Source: Sporobacter sp963677825
GTDB lineage: Bacteria; Bacillota; Clostridia; Oscillospirales; Oscillospiraceae
Assembly (NCBI GenBank): GCA_963677825.2
Contig: CAXXEF010000001.1
Coordinates: 248,001 to 312,000, forward strand
Direction: 5' to 3'
Length of the DNA: 64,000 bases
The notes under the pieces are model-generated. The model made no database searches. It saw only the letters and a program-made list of their open reading frames with translations, and had not been told where the DNA came from. The position numbers and the translations under genes were made by a program. Positions 32,926 through 41,301 of this stretch are shown here, in pieces (position 1 is the first letter of the stretch; every line of letters starts with the position of its first letter).

Positions 32926-34296
32926 ATGCCTGCTAGTAAGACTATCGCAACTGAAGAATTCCTAGACAAATGTACTGCCAACATCCAGCGGAGCATTGCC
33001 ATCGAACGCTCTCAATATGGCGCGTTCGACGTCAAGCGCGGGCTGAGAAATCCGGACGGAACGGGCGTTATGGTCGGCCTGACAAGGGTCGGTAATGTCC
33101 GAGGCTACTATGTGCAGGACGGCGAAAAGACACCGAGCCGCGGCGAGCTGTTTTATCGCGGTATCGACGTAACCGAGCTTGTCGACGGGTTCACAAAAGA
33201 GGGGCGCCTCGGCTACGAGGAGACGGTGTACCTGCTGCTCTTTGGAGAATTACCGGACGCGAAGACGCTAAGAACGTTCCGGAAGATCCTTGAAGAATAC
33301 CGCGTGTTGCCAAGTGGCTTTACGGAAGATATGATCCTCGCTGCGCCCAGCGGAGATATTATGAATAAGCTCGCGCGCAGCGTTCTGGCACTTTATTCGT
33401 ACGATGATAACCCCGAAACAGATCAAGCAGATATCCGCAAGGAGCTTGATCAGGCGCTGCACTTGATTGCCCGTTGCCCGGTGATTGTGGCCAATGCCTT
33501 TGGGGCCAAGCGGCACTACTTTGACAATGAAAGCCTGTTTATTCACCACCCCAAGAAAGGCTTGTCGACGGCGGAGAACTTCTTGTATTCCGTCCGGCAT
33601 GACAACTGCTTCACCAAAGAGGAGGCGCAGTTGCTCGATTTGTGCCTCGTTTTGCACGCCGAGCACGGCGGCGGTAATAACTCGGCGTTTTCCTGCCGTG
33701 TGCTCTCGTCGTCCGGTACGGATATCTACTCGTCGATCTCGGCGGCTGTCGGCTCGCTGAAAGGACCGCGTCATGGCGGTGCCAATCAGAAGGTCATGCA
33801 GATGTTCGAGTGTATTAAAGCCGATGTGTCCAACTGGAAGGACGAAACGGAGCTTGTTTCTTATCTGCGCAAAATCATTCGAAAGGAAGCGGGCGCCGGC
33901 GACGGGCTGATTTACGGTATAGGCCACGCGGTTTATACACTGAGCGATCCGCGTGCCGTTAAACTCAAGGAGATGGCGAAAATCATTGCCGGGACAAAGG
34001 ATATGGTCGGCGAGCTCGAACTATTGGAATCGATCGAGCGTCTGTCACCGATCGCCTTTGCCGAGGAGCGTCAGTTGGACAAACCGATGTGCGCCAATGT
34101 TGACTTGTACTCCGGTCTTGTCTACAGAATGCTTGGCATCCCCAACGAGCTGTACACACCGCTGTTTGCGATTGCGCGGATGGTTGGCTGGTGCGCGCAC
34201 CGTATCGAAGAAGTCTATAACAGCAATAAAATCATGCGTCCGGCTTACAAGGCCATCGCGCCGAAAAAGCCGTATGTATCGCTCCGAAAGAGATAA
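32926..34296 (+). CDS. gltA: Citrate synthase (citrate/2-methylcitrate synthase family)
   Basis: 456 residues, longer at the N-terminus than the roughly 370-residue Bacillus enzymes. The (Si)-type fold is clear: RGELFYRGIDVTEL, HAEHGGGNNSAFSCRVLSS (first catalytic His), SLKGPRHGGANQKV, GIGHAVY (second catalytic His region) and NVDLYSGLVYRMLGIP. It condenses acetyl-CoA and oxaloacetate. ATG 32926 follows AAAGGA. Monocistronic, with its own promoter and terminator. Methylcitrate synthase activity cannot be excluded. Confidence 0.93.
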   Translation: MPASKTIATEEFLDKCTANIQRSIAIERSQYGAFDVKRGLRNPDGTGVMVGLTRVGNVRGYYVQDGEKTPSRGELFYRGIDVTELVDGFTKEGRLGYEETVYLLLFGELPDAKTLRTFRKILEEYRVLPSGFTEDMILAAPSGDIMNKLARSVLALYSYDDNPETDQADIRKELDQALHLIARCPVIVANAFGAKRHYFDNESLFIHHPKKGLSTAENFLYSVRHDNCFTKEEAQLLDLCLVLHAEHGGGNNSAFSCRVLSSSGTDIYSSISAAVGSLKGPRHGGANQKVMQMFECIKADVSNWKDETELVSYLRKIIRKEAGAGDGLIYGIGHAVYTLSDPRAVKLKEMAKIIAGTKDMVGELELLESIERLSPIAFAEERQLDKPMCANVDLYSGLVYRMLGIPNELYTPLFAIARMVGWCAHRIEEVYNSNKIMRPAYKAIAPKKPYVSLRKR

Positions 34297-34306
34297 ACAC
34301 CTGTAC

Positions 34307-34345
34307 AAAAGCGGTCGCCGTCCATTTGGGCGGCGACCGCTTTTT
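34307..34345 (+). terminator. Rho-independent terminator of citrate synthase
   Basis: AAAAGCGGTCGCCG and CGGCGACCGCTTTT form a 14-bp stem with a 10-base loop and T-run. Confidence 0.92.
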
Positions 34346-34367
34346 GCTATCCGCTTAAGCAGATTCG

Positions 34368-34388
34368 ACATAAAAATAGTCTTTATGT
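34368..34388 (+). promoter_or_regulatory. Inverted repeat at the metK promoter, candidate operator
   Basis: ACATAAA (34368-34374) and TTTATGT (34382-34388) are separated by 7 bases; the right arm covers the -35 position of the metK promoter. Confidence 0.4.
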
Positions 34389-34401
34389 TGATGGGCCTGT
34401 G

Positions 34402-34410
34402 TGGTATAAT
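34402..34410 (+). promoter_or_regulatory. Extended -10 promoter of metK
   Basis: TGG directly followed by TATAAT (34405-34410), a TGn extended -10. The -35 region (TTTATG, 34382-34387) is poor. Transcription from about 34416 would give a leader of about 170 bases. Confidence 0.65.
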
Positions 34411-34415
34411 AAAGC

Positions 34416-34588
34416 GACATATTTGCTTGGTTGCGTAAAGGCGTATAAAAAACGTCTGCGGTGATCAAAGCTTAGATTATATATGCCATGGCGCAAACGT
34501 ATCGCATGGCGGTATACTGTGGCTTTTCACATTGCTACAGCATACGATCGTATAAAAAACGATTGTGCCAAGAAGGAGTCATATAGAA
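34416..34588 (+). promoter_or_regulatory. Structured 5' leader of metK, candidate novel cis-regulatory RNA
   Basis: Four hairpins in series. HP1 34439-34457: AGGCGT/ACGTCT around loop ATAAAAA. HP2 34485-34510: GCCATG/CATGGC. HP3 34512-34545: 12-bp arms with one mismatch. HP4 34545-34565: CGATCGT/ACGATTG around the same loop ATAAAAA. The SD AAGGAG is at 34573-34578. I find no SAM-I, SAM-II or SAM-IV core motif. Confidence 0.5.
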
Positions 34589-35752
34589 ATGTCCAATAGA
34601 ATTTTTACAAGCGAGTCTGTTACGGAAGGCCATCCCGATAAGATCTGCGATCAGATATCCGATGCCGTGCTTGACAGCATACTTGCTGGTGATCCAGAAG
34701 CACGCGTGGCGTGTGAAACTGTCGTTTCAACAGGGATGGCACTGATTCTGGGCGAGATCACCACTAACACTTATGTCGACATCCCCGACATTGCCCGGCG
34801 CACAATCAAAGAAATCGGATACATCAACCCCGAGCTCGGTTTTGATTATAACGGCTGCGCCATTATGACCTCGATAAAAGAACAAAGCCCCGATATTGCC
34901 ATGGGCGTCGATAAGGCGTTTGATAATGCCGACGACTGCGGCGCCGGCGATCAGGGTATGATGTTCGGCTTTGCGTGCGACGAAACGCCGGAGTTGATGC
35001 CGGCACCGATATCCTTTGCGCATGCGCTCTCACGACGTCTCGCCGAAGTGCGCAAGTCGGGTGAGCTGCCGTATCTGCGGCCGGACGGCAAAAGCCAGGT
35101 CACTGTTGAATACGGCGACGACGGCTCCATCGTCCGGTGCCCGGCTATCGTTGTATCCAGCCAGCACGCGCCTGACGTGAGCATTGAAGAAGTCCGTCAG
35201 GGCATTACCGAACATGTTATCCGTCCGGTCATCCCGGCGCATCTGCTCACGTCGGAAACGGCGATTTATGTTAATCCCACCGGCCGCTTTGTTACGGGTG
35301 GTCCTGTCGGTGACTCGGGGCTGACCGGCCGCAAGATCATCGTGGACACGTACGGCGGCTACGCCAGTCACGGCGGCGGCGCGTTTTCCGGTAAAGACCC
35401 GACAAAGGTTGACCGTTCTGCTGCGTACATGGCGCGTTATATTGCCAAAAACATCATTGCCGCCGGCATCGCCAAGGCGTGCCAGATCGAGCTGGCATAC
35501 GCCATCGGCGTGGCTTGCCCCGTATCTGTACTGGTCGATACGCGCGGCACCGGAAAGCTGCCGGACGAGCGCATCGCGCAGATCGTGGAGCAGCTGTTTG
35601 ATCTGCGCCCGAGCCAGATCATCAAACATTTTGACCTGCTGCGCCCGATATACCGTCAGATCGCAGCGTACGGCCACTTCGGCCGTACGGATCTTGATCT
35701 GCCGTGGGAAAAAACCGATATGGTTGACAAAATCAAAGAACTGGCCTTTTAA
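34589..35752 (+). CDS. metK: S-adenosylmethionine synthetase
   Basis: 387 residues from ATG 34589, which has AAGGAG upstream. It makes S-adenosylmethionine from methionine and ATP. Motifs: TSESVTEGHPDKICDQISDAVLD at the N-terminus (ATP site), GAGDQGMMFGFA and GGGAFSGKDPTKVDRSAAY. The long leader suggests control at the RNA level. rlmB, a SAM-using methyltransferase gene, follows after 22 bases and is likely cotranscribed. Confidence 0.97.
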   Translation: MSNRIFTSESVTEGHPDKICDQISDAVLDSILAGDPEARVACETVVSTGMALILGEITTNTYVDIPDIARRTIKEIGYINPELGFDYNGCAIMTSIKEQSPDIAMGVDKAFDNADDCGAGDQGMMFGFACDETPELMPAPISFAHALSRRLAEVRKSGELPYLRPDGKSQVTVEYGDDGSIVRCPAIVVSSQHAPDVSIEEVRQGITEHVIRPVIPAHLLTSETAIYVNPTGRFVTGGPVGDSGLTGRKIIVDTYGGYASHGGGAFSGKDPTKVDRSAAYMARYIAKNIIAAGIAKACQIELAYAIGVACPVSVLVDTRGTGKLPDERIAQIVEQLFDLRPSQIIKHFDLLRPIYRQIAAYGHFGRTDLDLPWEKTDMVDKIKELAF

Positions 35753-35774
35753 GTAAGGGGACGGGAGTTTCAGC

Positions 35775-36605
35775 ATGGACGACAAGCCCCGTAAGCATCA
35801 CGGCGCACCGCGTCACGTCGATCCGTATCGCCGACGTGAAGAAAGCACAACCGTAACCGACGACGAACCGGCCGGCCGTATCGAAGGCCGCAACGCCGTC
35901 ATTGAAGCGTTGCGCGCCGGGCGCGCACTCGACAAGGTCTTTATTCTGAAAGGCGAACACGATCAGGCGCTTGGGCACATCGCGTCTAAGGCGCGCGCGG
36001 CCGGCTCCGTCGTCGTTGAAGCCGACAAACGAAAACTTGACGCGATGAGTGTGTCAAAGGCGCATCAAGGCGTCGTCGCTGTTGTATCGGTTACGACGTA
36101 TGTAGAGCTCAGCGATATTCTGGCAATTGCCGCCGAGCGCGGCGAGCCGCCGCTCATCGTCGTTTGTGATGAAATTTCCGATCCGCATAATCTCGGTGCA
36201 ATTATCCGAACAGCCGAATGCGCCGGCGCGCACGGTGTCATCATACCAAAGCGCCGCAGCGCGGGCATGACGGCGATCGTATCGAAAACATCCGCCGGTG
36301 CTGTCGAGCATCTGGCCGTCGCGCGTGTGCCAAACATCACCGCGGCGCTCAACGAACTGAAAAAGGCGGGCGTCTGGGTCTTTGGTGCCGAGGTCGGCGG
36401 TACGCCGATGTGGCAGTCCGACATGACCGGTCCGGCAGCGATTGTGATCGGCTCCGAGGGGACGGGACTCGGTCGTCTTGTACGTGAATCGTGCGATTTT
36501 CTGATCAGTATTCCGATGACCGGTAAGATTTCGTCGCTCAACGCGTCCGTCGCGGCGTCGCTTGTGCTGTACGAAGCCATCCGCCAGCGCAAACTAGGCG
36601 GCTGA
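35775..36605 (+). CDS. rlmB: 23S rRNA 2'-O-methyltransferase RlmB / TrmH family (SPOUT)
   Basis: 276 residues: basic N-terminal tail (1-35), substrate-binding domain starting GRIEGRNAVIEAL, then a SpoU methylase domain with DEISDPHNLGAIIRTAE, VIGSEGTGL and SIPMTGKISSLNASVAA, the three knotted-fold motifs. The likely target is a conserved guanosine in 23S rRNA. Follows metK directly. Confidence 0.92.
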   Translation: MDDKPRKHHGAPRHVDPYRRREESTTVTDDEPAGRIEGRNAVIEALRAGRALDKVFILKGEHDQALGHIASKARAAGSVVVEADKRKLDAMSVSKAHQGVVAVVSVTTYVELSDILAIAAERGEPPLIVVCDEISDPHNLGAIIRTAECAGAHGVIIPKRRSAGMTAIVSKTSAGAVEHLAVARVPNITAALNELKKAGVWVFGAEVGGTPMWQSDMTGPAAIVIGSEGTGLGRLVRESCDFLISIPMTGKISSLNASVAASLVLYEAIRQRKLGG

Positions 36606-36642
36606 ACCGGTAATATCTATTCGATAGTGGGAGGTGACGTCT

Positions 36643-39024
36643 TTGGCGAGCGAAAACAATAATAAACCCCGGCAGAATAAAAGCAGTAAACCTGCAAACG
36701 GCGCGACCGCCGCAGACCTCACGCTCGAATCCATATTGGCCGAATACAAGGGTAGTGCCTTCATCGCCGGCGATAAAAAGACGCCGAAAAAAGTCCTGCA
36801 GGAAAAAACCGAGCGCATCATGTTTGAAACGACTGGCGACGGGCCTGAGCCAGAACTGAGTAATACCAGCGAGAAACGGCGGCGCAAAGCGCCGCCGCGC
36901 GACGTGTCGGACGTTATGCCTGCCGGCGCAGACACAGACAAAGCACCGGAGGTGCCGCCGCGTCCAGCGCAGCGCCGCAGCGCATCGACAGCTCCGACAG
37001 CGGCCGAAATTGAACGCGCGCAGCGTCTGGAGTACGCCGCGCAAATGAGAAGACAGTCCGTTGCTGATGACGATGACGATCAGCCGGAAACCGCTGTGCC
37101 GAAAGAACAAGACGTGCTGCCGTTTGAGAACCTGCGTCCGATACCGCCGGACATTCATGAGGATCTCGTCCGTGAGGTTAGCCAGGCCATCGAGCGCCAG
37201 ACGGCGTTTGAAACCGACACGCGCCGATCTGCCCGCCGCGTATTCGGCCTTTTCGGCCGCGCCGCGCGCCGCTTCGACGACGACGACGCGGAAATATACG
37301 ATGATTCTGACCGCGATACTTATACATACGACGATGACGACAAGCCGGAGCCGCAGGTTATCGAAGAAGAATACATCGAAGAGCCGGACTATACGCAAAC
37401 AGCCAAATATTTCGCGCATGAATGTAATAAGTTTTCCACACGCAGCTTTTTCAGTCTGATTTTATCCCTGATTATGGCCATCATGACGATTGTTTTTGCA
37501 TCGGGCGTGACGCTGCCGTTTGGGCTGGGATCCAATATCGTGTCCTATGCCGGACTACTGCTTGTGATGCTGTTTTTCGTGATGATGTTCAGCATCGAAC
37601 AATTAATTGACGGTATTGTTTCGCTGTTTCGGGGGCGCTCAAACGTCCATACATTAAACTTGTTTTCGTGCCTGGCAACAGCCGGTGCGGCAGCTTATAC
37701 TATCGCGATGGGTCAGAAGGAGACAGGCCTGCCGTTTTGCGTGGTGTCTGCATTTTCGCTGACGTTTGCGCTGTGGGGAGAGAAAATTCACTACAGGGCA
37801 CTCACGGAAACCATGAAAACTGCGCAGTCTGTTGCCGCGCCCTTCGGTGTGATTGCCGAGTTCATACCGGATTTGGATAAAACGATCATTAAAAAAGCCG
37901 CCGACCGCCGTCAGGGCTTTTACAACAACCTGATACAAGCAGACGTCGCAGAGACGGCTTTTTGGTATGCAACGCCGATTCTCATCGTCGCCGCGGCCGG
38001 TATGGCACTCTATTCGTCGCTTGGACAGGGCAGTGCGGCCAACTTTCTGCACCATTTCGCGGCGATCATGGCAGCTGCCGCGCCGTTTTCGGCGATGCTG
38101 GCGTTTGCCGTGCCGTTTTCAGCCGTCGCGCGGCGCGCGCGTCAGTCCGGCGCGGCTGTTGCCGGCTGGGGCGGGGCAGACGATCTGTATTTTTCCGACG
38201 GGGCCAGCATAACCGATGAAGATTTGTTCCCGGCCGGGACCATTTCGCTTGGCGGTGTTAAGGTGTTCGACGATGTATCGCCGGAGGTCGCTGTTCGCTA
38301 CACGGGCAGTCTGATTATCGCGTCCGACTCGGGCTTGTCGGCACTGTTTGCCGAGCTGCTGCGCCGTCAGGGGACGACGGCGGCACGCGTTGAAGACTTC
38401 CAGTGCTACGAGGGCGGTATCGGCGGCGTCGTCAAGGGCGAGCGTGTGATTACCGGCTCGGCTGCGTTCATGAATCTGATGGGCATCCGCATTCCGCCGA
38501 GCATGAATATGAAAAACGGGGTATTTACGGCCGTCAACAAAAAACTGATTGCGGTCTTTACCATCAACTACGTACCGGTCAAGTCGGTGCAAAACGCGCT
38601 TGTATCCGTATTACGCTACCGCGTGAAGCTGTTTTTCTCTGTGCGCGACTTCAACGTCACGCCGATTATGCTCGAGCAGAAATTTAAGGTGCCGATCGAT
38701 GATGTCGAGTACATACCCATCCACGATTCGTATGAGTTGTCGGACGAGACGAAGCAGGAGGCTAAGCGCGTGTCCGCGATACTGACGCGAGAAGGGCTCG
38801 GTCCCTACGTCGAGGCGATCACCGGCGGACGGCGGCTGAGAAATACCGCGCTCATCGCAACGTTTTTAACGATCCTTTCCGCCGTTGGCGGCATGGTTAT
38901 CATGTATGTGATCTGCTCGGCCGGAGCATACGCGTCGGCCAGCCCCGTCAATCTGCTGCTTTATATGGCGTCGATGCTGGGCGCTGTGCTGTTTGTATGC
39001 GGCTTCGCTAAATTCCGTCACTAA
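36643..39024 (+). CDS. Large membrane protein resembling a catalytically dead P-type (P1B) ATPase
   Basis: 793 residues from TTG 36643, chosen because GGGAGG lies eight bases upstream. Residues 1-260 are charged, low-complexity and probably disordered and cytoplasmic; membrane helices start near 265. The order of the rest follows P1B-ATPases: helix pairs; a shortened actuator-like segment without TGE; a helix with APF (480-482) where CPC is usual; then YFSDGASIT, where the phosphorylation motif FDKTGTLT would be, giving Ser518 in place of the catalytic Asp; a nucleotide-domain-like stretch GGIGGVVKGERVITGS (591-606); and two final helices. I infer a pseudoenzyme with unknown role. Lies between rlmB and the EF-G paralogue. 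Confidence 0.7.
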   Translation: MASENNNKPRQNKSSKPANGATAADLTLESILAEYKGSAFIAGDKKTPKKVLQEKTERIMFETTGDGPEPELSNTSEKRRRKAPPRDVSDVMPAGADTDKAPEVPPRPAQRRSASTAPTAAEIERAQRLEYAAQMRRQSVADDDDDQPETAVPKEQDVLPFENLRPIPPDIHEDLVREVSQAIERQTAFETDTRRSARRVFGLFGRAARRFDDDDAEIYDDSDRDTYTYDDDDKPEPQVIEEEYIEEPDYTQTAKYFAHECNKFSTRSFFSLILSLIMAIMTIVFASGVTLPFGLGSNIVSYAGLLLVMLFFVMMFSIEQLIDGIVSLFRGRSNVHTLNLFSCLATAGAAAYTIAMGQKETGLPFCVVSAFSLTFALWGEKIHYRALTETMKTAQSVAAPFGVIAEFIPDLDKTIIKKAADRRQGFYNNLIQADVAETAFWYATPILIVAAAGMALYSSLGQGSAANFLHHFAAIMAAAAPFSAMLAFAVPFSAVARRARQSGAAVAGWGGADDLYFSDGASITDEDLFPAGTISLGGVKVFDDVSPEVAVRYTGSLIIASDSGLSALFAELLRRQGTTAARVEDFQCYEGGIGGVVKGERVITGSAAFMNLMGIRIPPSMNMKNGVFTAVNKKLIAVFTINYVPVKSVQNALVSVLRYRVKLFFSVRDFNVTPIMLEQKFKVPIDDVEYIPIHDSYELSDETKQEAKRVSAILTREGLGPYVEAITGGRRLRNTALIATFLTILSAVGGMVIMYVICSAGAYASASPVNLLLYMASMLGAVLFVCGFAKFRH

Positions 39025-39065
39025 GAAAGTCGACGCTTGCCTATCGACAAAGTAAACAAAAATTA

Positions 39066-39094
39066 TTGTATTTCGCCGGGTGTTAGTGTATAAT
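39066..39094 (+). promoter_or_regulatory. Sigma-A promoter of the EF-G paralogue
   Basis: TTGTAT (39066-39071), 17 bases, TATAAT (39089-39094). Confidence 0.72.
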
Positions 39095-39132
39095 TTTCGT
39101 CATAAGACTTTTTAAGGAGTGGAACAGCGATT

Positions 39133-41190
39133 ATGGCCTACACACCCGATAGAATCCGAAACATTGCGCTGCTGGGACATGGCAGCAGCGGCAAGACGAG
39201 TCTTGCCGAAAGCATGTTGTATCTCACAGGCGTGACAGACCGTCTGGGCAAAATCACCGATGGCAACACCGTCGGCGACAGCGACACCGAGGAGATTAAG
39301 CGCAAGATTACGATTTCATTGGCGGCGATGTACGCTGAATATAACAACCATAAAATTAACATACTGGACACGCCTGGCTATTTTGACTTCGCCGGCGAGG
39401 TCGCTGAGGCATTACGCGTCGCGGGCTGCGGCGTTATTGTCTGCGCGGCTAAAGACGGCATTACTGTCGGCCTTGAAAAGGCCTGGAAATTCGTCGAAGA
39501 TGCGAAGATGCCGCGCGTGTTTTTTGTGACGAAAATTGACGAAGAAAACGGCGATTTCGGCACGGTCTACGCGGCGCTGCGTCAAAAGTACGGCACCTCT
39601 GTTTGCCCGATGACGGTGCCGATCAAAAACGGCAGCAAGATAGAAGGCGTCGTCGATCTCGTCAGCCGCAAGGCATACGCGCCGGACGGCAACAAGCGCA
39701 AAGAGATCCCGATTCCCGACGATATGTCGGACGAGCTGGCCACATATTATGAGGCCCTCAGCGAGAGCGTTGCCGAGACGAGCGAAGAAATGATGGAAAA
39801 ATACTTCTCCGGCGAAGCGTTTACGCCCGAGGAGATTTTCACAGGCCTTAAATCGGGCCTGAGAGACAATTTGGTTTATCCCGTGTTCTGCGGCTGCCCG
39901 GTCACGGCTGCCGGTACGGTACCGCTTCTGGAATCGATCGTCCAGCTGTTCCCGTCGCCGCTGAATGCGCGCACGGAGCTCTCGACCGACGGCGAGGAGA
40001 TCAAAGCCGATCCGAGCGGCGCGACGTGCGCCGTCGTGTTCAAGACGGTGTCCGACCAATATGGCCGTTTCAGCATCTTCAAAGTGCTTTCCGGCAAAGT
40101 CACACCCGATATGACGCTGCTGAATCCGCGTTCCGGCGCGCATGAAAAGATGGGTCATCTTTATTCCATGCAGGGCAAGAAGAGCATCGAGGTTAAAGAG
40201 GTCGTCTGCGGCGATATCGGTGCCGTATCAAAGCTCACCGATACGAAAACCGGTGATACGCTGTGCGATCTGAAGCATCCCGTTACCGCGCAGGGCATCG
40301 AGTATGCCCCGCCGAGCTACGCGATGGCGATTTCACCGAAGACCAAAGGACAGGAAGACAAGATCGCAACAGGCCTTTCGCGTCTGGCTGAAGAGGATCT
40401 GTCGTTCTCGTTTGTTAATAATGTCGAGACGCATCAGCTGGTGTTGTCCGGCGCGGGCGATATCCATCTGGATGTGCTGTGCTCAAAGCTCAAGGATAAA
40501 TTCGGCGTTGAGGTTGTCCTGTCACCGGCACGCGTACCGTATCGTGAAAAGATTCGCAAAAAAGTGCAGGTGCGCGGCCGTCACAAGAAGCAGTCCGGCG
40601 GTCACGGACAGTTCGGCGATGTTGTTATCGACTTTGAGCCGGGCGATGAAGAAGAGCTCGTTTTTGTCGAAAAGGTTTTCGGCGGCAGCGTGCCAAAGAA
40701 CTTTTTCCCGGCCGTCGAAAAAGGCTTGCGCGACAGCATCGGCAAGGGTGTACTGGCCGGTTATCCGCTCGTTTTCCTGAAAGCGACGCTGGTTGACGGT
40801 TCGTATCATCCCGTTGACTCCTCAGAAATGGCGTTTAAGACGGCAGCGCAGCTGGCGTTTAAAGAAGGTATTCCGCAAGCCAGCCCCGTACTGCTTGAGC
40901 CGATCGGCTACCTGAGCGTGACGATCCCCGACACAAACACGGGCGACATCATGTCCGATCTCTCCAAGCGACGCGGCAGCCCGATGGGTATGAGCTTCAA
41001 CGCCGACGGCATGCAGGTCGTCGAGGCGGAGGTGCCGATGGGCGAGATGTCCACCTATGCGATCGACCTTCGGTCGATGACGCAGGGGCGCGGCTCTTTC
41101 ACGCTACGCTTTGAGCGCTACGAAGAGGCGCCGGCCGCCGTTCAGGCGAAGATCATCGAGGAAGCCAAAGCGCTTCACGAAGCAGACTAG
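39133..41190 (+). CDS. Elongation factor G-like GTPase (EF-G paralogue)
   Basis: 685 residues with all five EF-G domains. GTPase motifs: GHGSSGKTSL (15-24), DTPGYFDF (79-86) and TKID (133-136) where canonical EF-G has NKMD. The C-terminal domains contain GRHKKQSGGHGQFGDV and the domain V ending. It is slightly shorter than canonical FusA and is not beside rpsL/rpsG/tuf, so I take it as the second EF-G type common in Clostridia. Roles proposed for such paralogues include ribosome recycling or specialised translocation. ATG 39133 with GGAG 13 bases upstream. Own promoter. Confidence 0.88.
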   Translation: MAYTPDRIRNIALLGHGSSGKTSLAESMLYLTGVTDRLGKITDGNTVGDSDTEEIKRKITISLAAMYAEYNNHKINILDTPGYFDFAGEVAEALRVAGCGVIVCAAKDGITVGLEKAWKFVEDAKMPRVFFVTKIDEENGDFGTVYAALRQKYGTSVCPMTVPIKNGSKIEGVVDLVSRKAYAPDGNKRKEIPIPDDMSDELATYYEALSESVAETSEEMMEKYFSGEAFTPEEIFTGLKSGLRDNLVYPVFCGCPVTAAGTVPLLESIVQLFPSPLNARTELSTDGEEIKADPSGATCAVVFKTVSDQYGRFSIFKVLSGKVTPDMTLLNPRSGAHEKMGHLYSMQGKKSIEVKEVVCGDIGAVSKLTDTKTGDTLCDLKHPVTAQGIEYAPPSYAMAISPKTKGQEDKIATGLSRLAEEDLSFSFVNNVETHQLVLSGAGDIHLDVLCSKLKDKFGVEVVLSPARVPYREKIRKKVQVRGRHKKQSGGHGQFGDVVIDFEPGDEEELVFVEKVFGGSVPKNFFPAVEKGLRDSIGKGVLAGYPLVFLKATLVDGSYHPVDSSEMAFKTAAQLAFKEGIPQASPVLLEPIGYLSVTIPDTNTGDIMSDLSKRRGSPMGMSFNADGMQVVEAEVPMGEMSTYAIDLRSMTQGRGSFTLRFERYEEAPAAVQAKIIEEAKALHEAD

Positions 41191-41301
41191 CACGTAACAA
41201 GTAATGAATCGGGTGGGCAGGAACGTCATAACCGGCAGGGTCGGTATATGATTTCTTAGCCCGCCCGTTTTATGCGCATCAAATCAGAGAGGGGCCTTGG
41301 C

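Noticed and set aside
34416..34588. SAM-I riboswitch upstream of metK
   Set aside because: The conserved SAM-I core (AGAG, kink-turn and GAAGCC-type segments) is not present; the leader is reported as an unclassified structure instead.
36538..37419. 293-codon minus-strand frame opposite the start of the P-type ATPase-like gene
   Set aside because: Low-complexity Arg/Phe/Val sequence mirrors the Asp/Arg-rich disordered tail encoded on the plus strand; no start signal.
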